Assembly: GCA_017408905.1 (NCBI GenBank)
Contig: JAFQTU010000010.1
Coordinates: 1-64,000 of the forward strand
Source of the DNA: Mailhella sp.
GTDB taxonomy: Bacteria; Desulfobacterota; Desulfovibrionia; Desulfovibrionales; Desulfovibrionaceae
DNA: 64,000 bases
Direction: 5' to 3'
The number at the start of each line of letters is the position of its first letter. Position 1 is the first letter of the stretch. Positions 18,123 through 26,828 of this stretch are shown one piece after another. Both the position numbers and the translations under genes were made by a program. Below the pieces are notes generated by a model that was not told the origin of the DNA, did not search any database, and saw only the letters and a list, made by a program, of their open reading frames with translations.

Positions 18123-19400
18123 CTACATATAGCCCAGAAGGCGGGGGATGGTGAGGCAGAGCGGAGGGACGTAGGTGATGAGCAGGAGAACGGCGATCTC
18201 CACCCAGACGAAGGGCATCACCGACTTGATGACGTAGCCGAGGTCGAGCTTGGTCACGCCGCATATCACGAAGAGGCAGACGCCAAGGGGCGGCGTGAGC
18301 AGGCCTATGGCCATGTTCAGCACCATGATCATGCCGAAGTGCAGGGGCTCGATGCCCACGGACGTGGCCACGTTGAGCAGGGTGGGGGCGAGGATGATGA
18401 TAGCCGCGCCGCCTTCGAGGAACATGCCGATGAAGAGCAGGAGCAGGTTCAGCATGAGCAGGATGGCGAACTTGTTGGTGGTGATGGACTGTATCATGGC
18501 CGCGAGCTGGTTGGGTATCTGCTCGGAGGCGAGAAGCCATGCGAAGGCGTTGGCCGTGCCGATGATGAGCAGGAGCACGGCGGTGGTCAGCACGCTGGAA
18601 GCGAAGACTTCATACAGCGCCTTCAGGGTAAGGGCGCGGTAGCAGAAGCCGAGGAAAAGCGCGTAGAGCACGGCCACGGCGGCGGCTTCGGTAGGCGTGA
18701 ACAGGCCGAACATGATGCCGCCCATGATGATGGCGGGGGCCAGCAGGGCCGGGCCTGCGTTGTACAGTTCGCGCAGAACGCGGCGCAGGGTGAGGGGGTT
18801 CGGGTCCTTGGGGTAATTGTCGCGGATGGCCACCACGTAGCTGTAGGCCATCATGCCGAGGCCGAGCATGAGCCCGGGCACGAGGCCGGCCATGAACAGG
18901 CCGCCGATGGACATACCCGTGGTGACGCCCATGATGACCATGAGGATGGACGGCGGGATGATGGGGCCCATAGTGGAGGAAGCGGCCGTGACGGCGGCGC
19001 TGAAGCCGGGGTGGTAGCCGTTCCTCACCATGCCGGGAACCATGATGGAGCCGATGGCGGCGGTGTCGGCCACGGCGGAACCGCTGATGCCGCCGAAGAA
19101 CATGGAGGCCGCGATGTTGGCGTGGGCAAGGCCGCCGGGGATGCGGCCCACCAGCATGTAGGAAAAGTCGATGAGGCGCTGGGTGATGCCGCATTTGTTC
19201 ATCAGCTCACCGGCCAGCACGAAGAAGGGCACGGCAAGGAGCGAGAAGGAGTTGAAGCCCTGGAACATACGCTGCACCACCACGATGAGCGGCAGGTCGT
19301 GGAAGAGCAGGCCTGCCGTTGCCGTAAGGGCAAGGCATATGGCCACGGGGAAGCCGAGGAAAAGCGTGGTGAGGAAGACGGAAAAGATAAGAGCTATCAT
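18123..19400 (-). CDS. dctM: TRAP transporter large permease subunit (DctM family)
   Basis: A 425-residue, very hydrophobic protein with about 12 membrane segments and DctM motifs (VPFFVLAGELMNKCG, GGISGSAVADTAAIGS, IPPSILMVIMG, FTPTEAAAVAVLYA, LTPPLGVCLFV). It forms the sodium-driven channel for acidic substrates together with the DctQ-like protein just upstream and the periplasmic DctP-like protein. Length is typical for the family. Confidence 0.92.
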   Translation of the reverse strand: MIALIFSVFLTTLFLGFPVAICLALTATAGLLFHDLPLIVVVQRMFQGFNSFSLLAVPFFVLAGELMNKCGITQRLIDFSYMLVGRIPGGLAHANIAASMFFGGISGSAVADTAAIGSIMVPGMVRNGYHPGFSAAVTAASSTMGPIIPPSILMVIMGVTTGMSIGGLFMAGLVPGLMLGLGMMAYSYVVAIRDNYPKDPNPLTLRRVLRELYNAGPALLAPAIIMGGIMFGLFTPTEAAAVAVLYALFLGFCYRALTLKALYEVFASSVLTTAVLLLIIGTANAFAWLLASEQIPNQLAAMIQSITTNKFAILLMLNLLLLFIGMFLEGGAAIIILAPTLLNVATSVGIEPLHFGMIMVLNMAIGLLTPPLGVCLFVICGVTKLDLGYVIKSVMPFVWVEIAVLLLITYVPPLCLTIPRLLGYM

Positions 19401-19411
19401 GCGTTCACCCC

Positions 19412-20035
19412 TTATTCGCCATCGTTCTTAGGATTGCTGAGGGGGTCGAACACTTCGGCCGGGGCTTCGGTCTTCGCGGCTATCTCGCCCATATCTTCCA
19501 TAACGGTGGTAGCGATGCTGGCGTTGGAACCGGCCTCGGTGGGGAAGCGGTCCTGAAGCATATCGGCTATGACGCTGAGGGCCATGAGCGCACCGCCCAC
19601 GGGCAGGCAGAGGTAGGGGTACATCATGGGGGTCATCAGTGCGGGCGAGACCTGATAGGCGCCGCGCATGGCGAAATTCCAGCCCTTGACCACGACGAGC
19701 AGGAAGAAGGCCAGCATGACGAGCTGGATGAGCGGGGCGAGCCACTTGTCGTAAACGCCGTGGGGCAGGCGGTCCACCAGCACGCGCACGCCAAGGTGGC
19801 GGCCCTGGCGCAGGGCCACGGCAGAACCCAGCATGGCCAGCCAGCACATGCTGAAGCGGGCTATCTCTTCGCTGGATTCAAAAAGGAAGAGCTGGGTGAA
19901 GCGGCAGAACACCTGCCCCAGCGTGGCCACGGTCATAAGGATGCAGAGGGCTATAGCCAGCCACAGCGCTACCTTCATGAGAAAGGCGGTGAGCCTGTTC
20001 ACCCGGTACGAGACCTGCGTCATAACATCTTTCAT
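19412..20035 (-). CDS. dctQ: TRAP transporter small permease subunit (DctQ family)
   Basis: A 207-residue protein with four hydrophobic segments and the DctQ pattern (FESSEEIARFSMCWLAMLGSAVALRQGRHLGV). It bridges the binding protein and DctM. The C-terminal ~45 residues are a hydrophilic tail beyond the usual end. The ATG at 20035 has AAAGGA upstream; an in-frame ATG six codons earlier is less likely. It is separated from dctP by about 190 bp that contain a hairpin, a common way to lower expression of the membrane subunits. Confidence 0.88.
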   Translation of the reverse strand: MKDVMTQVSYRVNRLTAFLMKVALWLAIALCILMTVATLGQVFCRFTQLFLFESSEEIARFSMCWLAMLGSAVALRQGRHLGVRVLVDRLPHGVYDKWLAPLIQLVMLAFFLLVVVKGWNFAMRGAYQVSPALMTPMMYPYLCLPVGGALMALSVIADMLQDRFPTEAGSNASIATTVMEDMGEIAAKTEAPAEVFDPLSNPKNDGE

Positions 20036-20181
20036 CGGGAATCCTTTTTTCATTGCCGGTGCAAGGCCGAAGCCTCCTGCGCATGGGCGCGGATCCGTTC
20101 CCGGCAACCTGACGGGGAGGAAACGTGCAGGAAAAAGCCGCACTTGTCGGCAAAAGACTGCACGCACTTTAAAACAATGTT

Positions 20182-20211
20182 CCCGGGGGAACGGAAAACG
20201 TCACCCCCGGG
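20182..20211 (-). terminator. Hairpin between dctP and dctQ (partial terminator or mRNA stabiliser)
   Basis: CCCGGGGG (20182-20189) pairs with CCCCCGGG (20204-20211). No clean T-run follows on the minus strand, so readthrough into dctQ is expected. Confidence 0.5.
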
Positions 20212-20229
20212 AGAAAATGCGGCAATGGC

Positions 20230-21318
20230 TTACTTGGCGCGGGCGGCCTTGACCATTTCCTGGGCCTGGCGGATGCATTCGTCCATCAGGGCCTGTTCCT
20301 TTCCGGCAACCTTCTTGGCGGCTTCGTCGGCGGCCTTGATGGCACCGTCCACCCATTCCTTGCCGATGCGCTTGGAGATGATCTCAAGGGCGGCGGGCTG
20401 GGCGGCTTCGCGGAACATCTGCTTTTCTTCCATGGAAGGATTGTGGATCTTCACGCCTTCTTCCGCCATGTGGGCAAGGGCCTTGGCGTCGCTGGCACCG
20501 GTGATGCCGGCGTGCACGGTGCAGAAGGCTTCGGCGCCCTTGTACAGGGCTTCCTGCTGATCCTTGGAGAGGCTCTGGAACTTGTCTTCATTCACGAAGA
20601 TGAGCAGGGGGCCGTAGAGGTGGCCGTCGAGCACCATGGCCTTCTGCACTTCGTAGAACTTATGGTCGTGGATGTTGGCGATGGGGTTTTCCTGGCCGTC
20701 CACCACGCCCTGCTGAAGGGCCATGTAGAGTTCAGAGTAGGGGATGGGGGTGGGGGAAGCGCCAAGGCCGCGGGTCATGGCCATGTGGGCGGGGTTTTCC
20801 ATCACGCGGAGCTTGAGGCCCTTCATGTCGGCAGGGGTCTTGAGCTCGCCGCCCTTGGCGGTGAAGTGGCGGTAGCCGTGTTCGGCAATGGCGAGGATGC
20901 GCACGCCGGTGCGCTTGCAGAACTCGTCGGAAAGCTTCTTCACGAAGTCGGACTTCAGGAATTCCCAGCCGGCGGCATTGCTGCTGATGAGGTAGGGGAT
21001 GTCGAAGGCCATGGTCTGGGGGAAGAAGTTGGAGGCCGGGCCGCTGGTGAGCGTACCCATGTCGATGGTGCCCATCTGGATGCCTTCAAGGGCTTCGGCT
21101 TCACCGCCGAGCTTGCTGGCATGGTAGAACACGAGTTCAACTTCACCGTTGGTGGCCTTCTTCACCATGTCGGTGTACACGTCGGCGGCGCAGACGGTGC
21201 GGTTTTCAGGGGTGTCGGGGCCGGAGTTGGCCACCTTGAGGGTGATCTTGGCGTCGGCGGCGGCAGCACCGGCAAGAAGCACGGCGGCGGACAGGAGGGC
21301 GGCGAGAGTCTTTTTCAA
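20230..21318 (-). CDS. dctP: TRAP transporter substrate-binding protein (DctP family)
   Basis: A 362-residue periplasmic binding protein. A signal peptide (MKKTLAALLSAAVLLAGAAAADA) is followed by the DctP fold with the conserved LKLRVMENPAH region, whose Arg binds the substrate carboxylate, and YSELYMALQQGVVDGQENP. The start codon is TTG (21318-21316), preceded by GAGG; no ATG lies near. It is the first gene of the operon. A consensus-like promoter and a small inverted repeat lie upstream. Likely cargo is a C2-C4 hydroxy or dicarboxylic acid oxidised by the GlcD/GlcF pair. Confidence 0.9.
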   Translation of the reverse strand: MKKTLAALLSAAVLLAGAAAADAKITLKVANSGPDTPENRTVCAADVYTDMVKKATNGEVELVFYHASKLGGEAEALEGIQMGTIDMGTLTSGPASNFFPQTMAFDIPYLISSNAAGWEFLKSDFVKKLSDEFCKRTGVRILAIAEHGYRHFTAKGGELKTPADMKGLKLRVMENPAHMAMTRGLGASPTPIPYSELYMALQQGVVDGQENPIANIHDHKFYEVQKAMVLDGHLYGPLLIFVNEDKFQSLSKDQQEALYKGAEAFCTVHAGITGASDAKALAHMAEEGVKIHNPSMEEKQMFREAAQPAALEIISKRIGKEWVDGAIKAADEAAKKVAGKEQALMDECIRQAQEMVKAARAK

Positions 21319-21364
21319 AGCAGTGTCCTCGGTTGGGGGTGGATGGGAAGATGGTGAACTATGT

Positions 21365-21380
21365 CAAGAGATTGCTCTTG
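21365..21380. promoter_or_regulatory. Operator-like inverted repeat upstream of dctP
   Basis: CAAGAG-ATTG-CTCTTG is a perfect 6-4-6 inverted repeat about 20 bp downstream of the predicted -10 of dctP, where a repressor could bind. The regulator is not encoded in the window as far as I can see. Confidence 0.4.
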
Positions 21381-21399
21381 TTGCCACGGTGAATTTCCA

Positions 21400-21428
21400 A
21401 ACCTATTCCCCGCGCCTTATTTTGTCAA
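21400..21428 (-). promoter_or_regulatory. Promoter of the dctP operon
   Basis: On the minus strand TTGACA (21428-21423), 17-bp spacer, TAGGTT (21405-21400), in an AT-rich stretch about 80 bp before the TTG start. Confidence 0.6.
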
Positions 21429-21526
21429 TCAGAAGGGGAAATGCAAGGTATTGGAATAACAGATGTTTTAATAAGCGTTCGTTAAACTTTTTCACTTTTT
21501 GTCGACATTGGGCCTTTTAAACGCCG

Positions 21527-21552
21527 GAACGCGGCCCCGGAGAGCCGCGTTC
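21527..21552 (-). terminator. Hairpin after mrp
   Basis: GAACGCGGC (21527-21535) pairs with GCCGCGTTC (21544-21552), 25 bp past the mrp stop. The T-run is short, so efficiency is uncertain. Confidence 0.55.
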
Positions 21553-21577
21553 GAAGAAAGCGAATGGTTTTCCTAGC

Positions 21578-22405
21578 TTACAGCTTGGCAATAGCGTCGG
21601 CCATAGCGTCGAGCCACGGGCTCTGCACGGCCTCGATATCACCGGCGTCGCAGGAGCGGGCGATGCTGGGGTCGATGGGCAGGCGGGCCACGTTGGGGAT
21701 GCCGTACTGCTGGGCAATGGCCTCGAGGTGGCTTTCACCGAAAATGGCGTGCTTCTCGCCGCACTTGGGGCATTCGAAGTAGGACATGTTTTCCACAATG
21801 CCGAGCACAGGCACTTCAAGGCCTTCGAGCTGGGCCATGTTCACGGCCTTTTCCACGATCATGGACACGAGCTCCTGCGGGGAGGTGACGATAACGATAC
21901 CGTCGATGGGCAGGGACTGGTACACGGTAAGGGGCACGTCGCCGGTGCCGGGAGGCATATCCACGAACATGTAGTCCACGTTGTTCCACACCACTTCGGA
22001 CCAGAACTGCGTGACCACCTGCGCGATGACGGGGCCGCGCCAGATCACGGGCATGGTGGGTTCTTCAAGCAGGAGGTTCATGGAGGCCACGTCCACGCCG
22101 GTGGCGGAGCGCACGGGGTTCAGGCCGAGCTGGGTGCCGTGCATACGCTGGGTAAGGCCGAAGAGGCGCGGGATGGAAGGGCCGGTGATGTCGGCATCGA
22201 GCACGGCGGCATGGAAGCCGCGGGCCTGCATCTTGGAGGCGAGGAGGCCGGTGACGAGGGACTTGCCCACGCCGCCCTTGCCGCTCACCACGCCGATGAC
22301 CTTCTTGACGGAAGAGAACTTATGGGGGGCGACCTTCATGTCGGCCTTGCGGTCAGAGCAGTTCTCGGTGGAACAGCTTCCGCACTTGTGATCACAGTCG
22401 GACAT
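21578..22405 (-). CDS. Mrp/NBP35-family Fe-S cluster carrier ATPase
   Basis: A 275-residue P-loop ATPase with the deviant Walker A GKGGVGKS (about 43-50), DADITGPSIPR and VDMPPGTGDVPL. The CPKCGEKH CxxC pair near the C-terminus binds a bridging Fe-S cluster at the dimer interface. The N-terminus also has four cysteines (CDHKCGSC...C). These proteins hold and transfer 4Fe-4S clusters to apoproteins. The ATG at 22405 follows AAGGAAG by 9 bp. It appears monocistronic. The gene product is often called Mrp or ApbC. Confidence 0.9.
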   Translation of the reverse strand: MSDCDHKCGSCSTENCSDRKADMKVAPHKFSSVKKVIGVVSGKGGVGKSLVTGLLASKMQARGFHAAVLDADITGPSIPRLFGLTQRMHGTQLGLNPVRSATGVDVASMNLLLEEPTMPVIWRGPVIAQVVTQFWSEVVWNNVDYMFVDMPPGTGDVPLTVYQSLPIDGIVIVTSPQELVSMIVEKAVNMAQLEGLEVPVLGIVENMSYFECPKCGEKHAIFGESHLEAIAQQYGIPNVARLPIDPSIARSCDAGDIEAVQSPWLDAMADAIAKL

Positions 22406-22586
22406 TTGACAATCTTCCTTTATTTTGCTCCGGCGCGGGAACGGCCGGACGGATTCCGCCTGCCACCATAGTGCTTTCGGCCTGAGATGACAAGCCGGAG
22501 AGAGCGGAAAATGCGGGCGTGGCTTGACCTTGGCCCGGCGGCATGGATAATGGGGGCGGAAAAAGCCCCAGCCCCAAGGAGAGACC

Positions 22587-22847
22587 ATGCCCGCCTTCGA
22601 ATTCCACGACGCCGCCGGAAACCGCCACCCCTTCGAATCCCTTGAAGAAGCGCAGGCCTTTGCCGAAGCCTGCGGCTACCTTTTCGTGACCAGCCGCTCC
22701 GTTCTGGAAGGATGCGACGCGCGCATCTACTACTACGTAGCGAAGAAGGACGCCCCGGAAGGCGTGACCGACCCGCAGGCCCTCTTCCCCATCCTGCTTG
22801 CCACCTACCGCGAATGGGAAGAGCCGCGCATCATGCCCGTGATGTGA
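22587..22847 (+). CDS. Small conserved-looking protein of unknown function
   Basis: An 86-residue acidic protein with no signal peptide or recognised domain. It has a helical middle (SLEEAQAFAEACGYLFVTS) and a C-terminal LFPILLATYREWEEP stretch. AAGGAGAGACC lies directly before the ATG, and codon use matches the neighbours, supporting a real gene. It is divergent from mrp and convergent with thiE; a small imperfect hairpin at about 22867-22893 probably ends both transcripts. Confidence 0.7.
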   Translation: MPAFEFHDAAGNRHPFESLEEAQAFAEACGYLFVTSRSVLEGCDARIYYYVAKKDAPEGVTDPQALFPILLATYREWEEPRIMPVM

Positions 22848-22922
22848 GCCAAGCCACTGAAAAAGCAAAGGACAGCCCGTAAGGACTGCCCTTTCATGCC
22901 GATGCGCAGGAAGGCCGGCGCA

Positions 22923-23561
22923 TCAGGCCTTCTTCATGGCCTCGCGCACACTGGCCACCTTGGCGGCGATATCGTCCGCGCCCACGAGTTCCGAGACCAG
23001 CGCACAGCAGGTACAGCCGCGCTTCACCACTTCACCGACATTGTGCTCCTTGATGCCGCCGATGGCCACGAAGGGGATGGGGCAGTTCTGCGCCACCCAT
23101 TCGAGGTAGTCGAAGCCCACGGGGGCGCAGACGTCTTCCTTGGTCTGCGTGGCGAAGATGGGGCCGACGCCGATGTAGTCCGCACCGTCGCGCACGGCGG
23201 CTTCGCACTGTGCGGGATTATGCGTGGACAGGCCGATGATCTTCTCCGGCCCCACAAGGCGGCGCACTTCGCTGATGGGAAGGTCGTCCTGCCCGATGTG
23301 TACGCCGTCGGCATCCACGAGCAGGGCTATGTCGATATGGTCGTTCACGATGAAGCAGGCCCCGGCCTCGCGGCAGAGGCGGGCCAGAAGGCGGCACTCC
23401 TCCAGCATGACGCCAGCCTTGGCGTGCTTTTCGCGGTATTGGAGTATCTTCACGCCTGCGCCAAGCAGGGCCCGGGCCTGTTCTTCCACAGAGCGGCCAC
23501 GGGCGAACTTGGAATCGGTAAGGGCGTAAATGTCTGTTTCATCAGGAAGAATTCTGACCAT
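22923..23561 (-). CDS. thiE: Thiamine-phosphate synthase
   Basis: A 212-residue TIM-barrel enzyme that joins HMP-PP and the thiazole phosphate to make thiamine phosphate. Visible ThiE motifs: ILQYREKH (pyrophosphate-binding), VNDHIDIALLVDADGVHIGQ, GLSTHN, DYIGVGPIFATQTK and PFVAIGGI. Last gene of the thi operon, 10 bp after thiF. Confidence 0.93.
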   Translation of the reverse strand: MVRILPDETDIYALTDSKFARGRSVEEQARALLGAGVKILQYREKHAKAGVMLEECRLLARLCREAGACFIVNDHIDIALLVDADGVHIGQDDLPISEVRRLVGPEKIIGLSTHNPAQCEAAVRDGADYIGVGPIFATQTKEDVCAPVGFDYLEWVAQNCPIPFVAIGGIKEHNVGEVVKRGCTCCALVSELVGADDIAAKVASVREAMKKA

Positions 23562-23571
23562 GTGGGAATCC

Positions 23572-24180
23572 TTAAAGTAAAGGTTGAATGTTTTCCGTCA
23601 GGATGAGTTCCAGCGCGGCGTCGGCCTGCATGGCGGCGCACTGCACAACACGGGGCGCAAGCGGCGGGGCTTTCGCCACGTCGGAACGGAAGTCGCCCAC
23701 CACGCAGAGCAGGCCGCCGGAACTGCGCATGACGCGCCGCCCCATGGCGAAGCCGCCGAAGCCGCCCATGCCCGAAGCGCTGATGACGCTCCTGCCTGAC
23801 ATGAGGGCCGCGCTGGTGAAATGCGCCTTGAGTGCGGCGTCGTCCAGACATTCCAGCCAGAACTGCGCTTTGTCAAGCAGAGGCGGGATGTTTTCCACAT
23901 CCAGCCACAGCCGATGCGCTTCCACCCGCAGGGCCGGGGCAAGCTCGCAGAGCTGTTCGGCCAGCGCTTCCACCTTGGGTCTGCCCACATGGCGGGGGAA
24001 GTAGTGCTGGCGGTTCAGGTTGGAAGGCTCCACGCTGTCGCCGTCCACGAGCACCAGCCTGCCCACGCCGCAGCGGGCCAGCATCATGGCCGCGTTGGAG
24101 CCCAGCCCGCCAGCCCCGGCAAGGCCCACGCAGGCGGCTTCCAGCTTCTGCCGCTGTTCCTGAGTGAAATAGCGGAGCAT
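23572..24180 (-). CDS. thiF: ThiS adenylyltransferase (short ThiF)
   Basis: A 202-residue E1-like enzyme that adenylates the ThiS C-terminal Gly before sulfur transfer. It has the nucleotide loop GAGGLGSN, the VDGDSVEPSNLNRQHYF block and GRPKVEALAEQL. It is shorter than E. coli ThiF and matches the roughly 200-residue type found in anaerobes, without an obvious zinc Cys tetrad. It starts 2 bp after thiH. Confidence 0.9.
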   Translation of the reverse strand: MLRYFTQEQRQKLEAACVGLAGAGGLGSNAAMMLARCGVGRLVLVDGDSVEPSNLNRQHYFPRHVGRPKVEALAEQLCELAPALRVEAHRLWLDVENIPPLLDKAQFWLECLDDAALKAHFTSAALMSGRSVISASGMGGFGGFAMGRRVMRSSGGLLCVVGDFRSDVAKAPPLAPRVVQCAAMQADAALELILTENIQPLL

Positions 24181-24182
24181 GG

Positions 24183-25295
24183 TCAGCAGTCGCAGGCTTC
24201 CCAGTCCTTGGCCACGGCCTGATAGCCGATGGCGGCAAGGTCGCGCACCATTTCGGATACGGAGCGGGGGTCGGAGATGTCGAACTGGCCGGAATTGGCG
24301 GCATCGGTCACGCGGCCGCCCACGGCGGTGGACACACCGGCGGAAACGCGGGTCACGCCGATGGGCACGACATGGTCGCGCATGAAGGCGCTTTCGCGGC
24401 TCGATACCGTGATGGCACAGCGCGGCAGGAAACAGCGGAGCGCCGCGATGTACTGCACGAACTTGCGGTCGTCTATGGCGTGCTTCACTTCGAAACTGCC
24501 CACATGGGGGCACATGCGCGGCACGGAAAGACCGATGTCCGTTCCGGGGCAGCGCTTTTGGAGCCACTGGGCGTGGAGGCCGGTGCAGAAGGCGTCCTGC
24601 ACGAAGTCGTCAAGGCCGATGAGCGCCCCTATGCCTACGCCGTGCATGCCTGCCTCCGCCGCGCGGGCCGGAGTATCCAGCCGCCAGCGGTAATCGTGCT
24701 TCGGGCCGGACGGGTGGAGCCATTCGTAAAGCTCCTGCTCGTAGGTCTCCTGAAACATGGTGATGCTGTCCACCCCGTTTTCGATGAGCAGTCTGTACTC
24801 GTCCAGCGTGAGGGCATAGACTTCCACGCTGACGGAGGCGAAGCGAGGCTTGATGCGCGAGGCTACTTCCGCGATATACTGCGGCGAGGCGATGTGCCTT
24901 GCGTCGCCGGTGAGAAGGAGCACGTGCCCGATCCCGGCGTCGGCCAGAGCAAAGGCTTCGGCGGCGGCTTCGTCCACGCTGAGGTGGCGGCGCTTCTGAT
25001 GGTTGCCGGCATTGAAGCCGCAGTAGCGGCAGTGGTTGGTGCAGATATCGGAGATGTAGAGCGGCGAGAAAATGTTCACGGCGCGCCCGAAATAGCGCAG
25101 GGTGAGCTCCCGCGAACGCTGGGCCATCTGCTCGAGGTACGGCTCGGCTGCAGGCGACAGCAGGGCCATGAAATCCTCGGGGCGCAGAACGTCCTTGCCA
25201 AGCGCCGCCTCGACCTGCGCCCCCGTGGCGCTGGCCGCCATCTCCGCCCTCAGCTCACGCGGCCACTGTTGGAGAAAATCGTAAAATGAAGTCAT
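24183..25295 (-). CDS. thiH: 2-iminoacetate synthase (radical SAM)
   Basis: A 370-residue radical SAM enzyme that cleaves tyrosine to give dehydroglycine for thiazole synthesis, the oxygen-independent route expected in an anaerobe. The CxxxCxxC cluster motif is CTNHCRYC, followed by GFNAGN. LLLTGDARH and FQETYEQELY are typical ThiH stretches. It is separated from thiG by about 300 bp of hairpin-rich sequence, so it may depend on readthrough through this spacer. Confidence 0.93.
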   Translation of the reverse strand: MTSFYDFLQQWPRELRAEMAASATGAQVEAALGKDVLRPEDFMALLSPAAEPYLEQMAQRSRELTLRYFGRAVNIFSPLYISDICTNHCRYCGFNAGNHQKRRHLSVDEAAAEAFALADAGIGHVLLLTGDARHIASPQYIAEVASRIKPRFASVSVEVYALTLDEYRLLIENGVDSITMFQETYEQELYEWLHPSGPKHDYRWRLDTPARAAEAGMHGVGIGALIGLDDFVQDAFCTGLHAQWLQKRCPGTDIGLSVPRMCPHVGSFEVKHAIDDRKFVQYIAALRCFLPRCAITVSSRESAFMRDHVVPIGVTRVSAGVSTAVGGRVTDAANSGQFDISDPRSVSEMVRDLAAIGYQAVAKDWEACDC

Positions 25296-25592
25296 GAAAA
25301 CCTCTTATCGAAGAAACCTTCCTTGACCCCGCCGGAGGCGCCGCCGCAAAGCGGCGGTTTGAGCGCCGACCCCACGCCGACTGGAAGTCGGCATGGAGGT
25401 GGGCGAGGCGCGGTCTGAATGTCACAGCGAAGCGCCGCCGAGAGAGCCGAAGGCTCGTGAGGCGCGGTTCGGTCAGGTCTATGCTCGAAGGACTCTTCGG
25501 CTGACTGGAAAGTCAGCCTGCCTTAAGCGGATTTTCGGCAGAAAATCCAAGACTGCTTTTCCCTCCCCGCAACTCTTCCTCTCTCTCTCCTC
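25296..25592. repeat. thiG-thiH spacer with a string of short hairpins
   Basis: No gene is seen in this 297-bp gap inside the thi operon. It holds at least six short perfect inverted repeats in a row: 25341-25357, 25376-25392, 25444-25456, 25486-25499, 25499-25518 and 25529-25548 (arms 5-8 bp). Two share an ACTGGAA-type centre (GCCGACTGGAAGTCGGC and the arm set around 25499). A pyrimidine-rich tract follows before thiG. The structure suggests a mobile intergenic palindrome cluster or an RNA processing region. Confidence 0.65.
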
Positions 25593-26375
25593 CTACCTCA
25601 AAAACCCCGTCAGCGGGGAGGAGGCGACGGCGTGGCCGGACTGCACGGCGCCGTGCCCGGCGAGGAAGGCGGAGCGCCCGGCTTCCACGGCCTGACGGAA
25701 GGCGCGGCCCATAGCCACGGGGTCGGCCGAGGAAGCTATGCCCGTATTCACGAGGCAGGCGGCGGCGCCCATCTCCATAGCTTCGCAGGCCTGCGAGGGG
25801 CGGCCGATACCGGCGTCCACCACCACGGGAAGTTCGGAATCCTCGATAAGGATGCCGAGCATCTCCTTGGTTTTCAGGCCGCGGTTCGTGCCGATGGGCG
25901 CGCCAAGGGGCATGATGGCGGCGGCCCCGGCGTCGCGGCAGGCGCGGGCCACGTAGAGGTCGGCATTGATGTAGGGCAGGACGGTGAAGCCCTCGGCGGC
26001 GAGTATCTCGGTGGCCTTGGCGGTCTCGTATCCGTCGGGCAGGAGCCAGCGGGTGTCGGAAATGACTTCGATCTTGATCCAGTTTCCGCACCCGGCGGCA
26101 CGGGCAAGCCGGGCAAGGCGCACGGCTTCCTGCGCATTGCGCGCGCCGGAGGTGTTGGGCAGAAGGCGCATATGCGGCGGGATGTGGCCGATGACGCCGC
26201 TCCCGCCCCTGTCCACGCGGCGCATGGCCACGGTGATGACCTGCGAAGCGCTGGACTCGCACACGGCGGGGATGAGGGCGTCGTCGCCGTATTTGCCTGT
26301 GCCGATGAAAAGGCGGCTGTGAAGTTCGACGCCGCCTATGACGAGCGGGTCGTGGATGGGGGATGTTTCGTGCAT
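25593..26375 (-). CDS. thiG: Thiazole synthase
   Basis: A 260-residue TIM-barrel enzyme that builds the thiazole ring from DXP, dehydroglycine and ThiS-thiocarboxylate. The Schiff-base Lys is in NWIKIEVI; other landmarks are [27 protein letters not shown] and [12 protein letters not shown]. It follows thiS by 1 bp. Confidence 0.95.
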   Translation of the reverse strand: MHETSPIHDPLVIGGVELHSRLFIGTGKYGDDALIPAVCESSASQVITVAMRRVDRGGSGVIGHIPPHMRLLPNTSGARNAQEAVRLARLARAAGCGNWIKIEVISDTRWLLPDGYETAKATEILAAEGFTVLPYINADLYVARACRDAGAAAIMPLGAPIGTNRGLKTKEMLGILIEDSELPVVVDAGIGRPSQACEAMEMGAAACLVNTGIASSADPVAMGRAFRQAVEAGRSAFLAGHGAVQSGHAVASSPLTGFLR

Positions 26376-26376
26376 G

Positions 26377-26577
26377 TTAGCCTCCTCCTACGAAGTGCAG
26401 GAGCTCCAGGCTGTCGCCCGGGTTGAGGCGCACATCCGCAAAGGCCTGTGCGGGCACGATGTCGAAGTTGAGTTCGGCAACCACGGTATTGGGGGCCAGC
26501 CCGCGCGCTTCGATGAGCTCGAGCAGGGTAAGGCCTTCCGCGATGTCTTCTTTTTCTCCATTGACGGTGATCTGCAT
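26377..26577 (-). CDS. thiS: Sulfur carrier protein ThiS
   Basis: A 66-residue beta-grasp protein ending in Gly-Gly, the site that is adenylated and converted to a thiocarboxylate. MQITVNGE at the start and [10 protein letters not shown] at the end are typical. First gene of the operon, directly behind the TPP riboswitch and terminator. Confidence 0.95.
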   Translation of the reverse strand: MQITVNGEKEDIAEGLTLLELIEARGLAPNTVVAELNFDIVPAQAFADVRLNPGDSLELLHFVGGG

Positions 26578-26603
26578 GGAAACCTCGGGATATGCGCTGA
26601 TAA

Positions 26604-26631
26604 CAAAAAACGTCCACCAAAGGGTGGACGT
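26604..26631 (-). terminator. Riboswitch-controlled intrinsic terminator before thiS
   Basis: On the minus strand ACGTCCACC, a 4-nt loop and GGTGGACGT are followed by TTTTTT. It lies between the TPP aptamer and thiS, so thiamine pyrophosphate binding is expected to favour termination. Confidence 0.9.
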
Positions 26632-26649
26632 GAGGTTCCTGCACGGAAA

Positions 26650-26744
26650 CCAAGCTTCCCTCCGGCAGTATGAGCTGCATCAGGTTCAAGGGTCAGAGGC
26701 TTCGCATCCTCTTTCTCAGCCCCACACGGGCTCCCCTAGCTGGT
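26650..26744 (-). promoter_or_regulatory. TPP riboswitch (thi box)
   Basis: On the minus strand the aptamer core shows GGGGAGCCC, GGGGCTGAGA, then ACCCTTGAACCTGATGCAG, a TACTGCC segment and GGAGGGAAGC, closed by a CCAGCT/AGCTTGG stem. These are the conserved P2-P5 elements of the TPP aptamer in the right order and spacing. It precedes the terminator and thiSGHFE. Confidence 0.95.
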
Positions 26745-26828
26745 GAACGTGGGTTTATTGTTAGTGCTGACAGGCCGTTTTGGCAAGAAAAAATTTCGAA
26801 GGTTCGCAAGCCTGCCCGGCGGTTCGGC

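Noticed and set aside
15528-19556. A 1342-residue open frame on the plus strand
   Set aside because: It runs antisense through five well-defined genes (GlcF, GlcD, aminotransferase, DctM and DctQ) and shows no domain; caused by codon bias.
25341-25548. CRISPR array in the thiG-thiH spacer
   Set aside because: The hairpins differ in sequence and size, and there are no equal-length direct repeats with unique spacers, nor cas genes.
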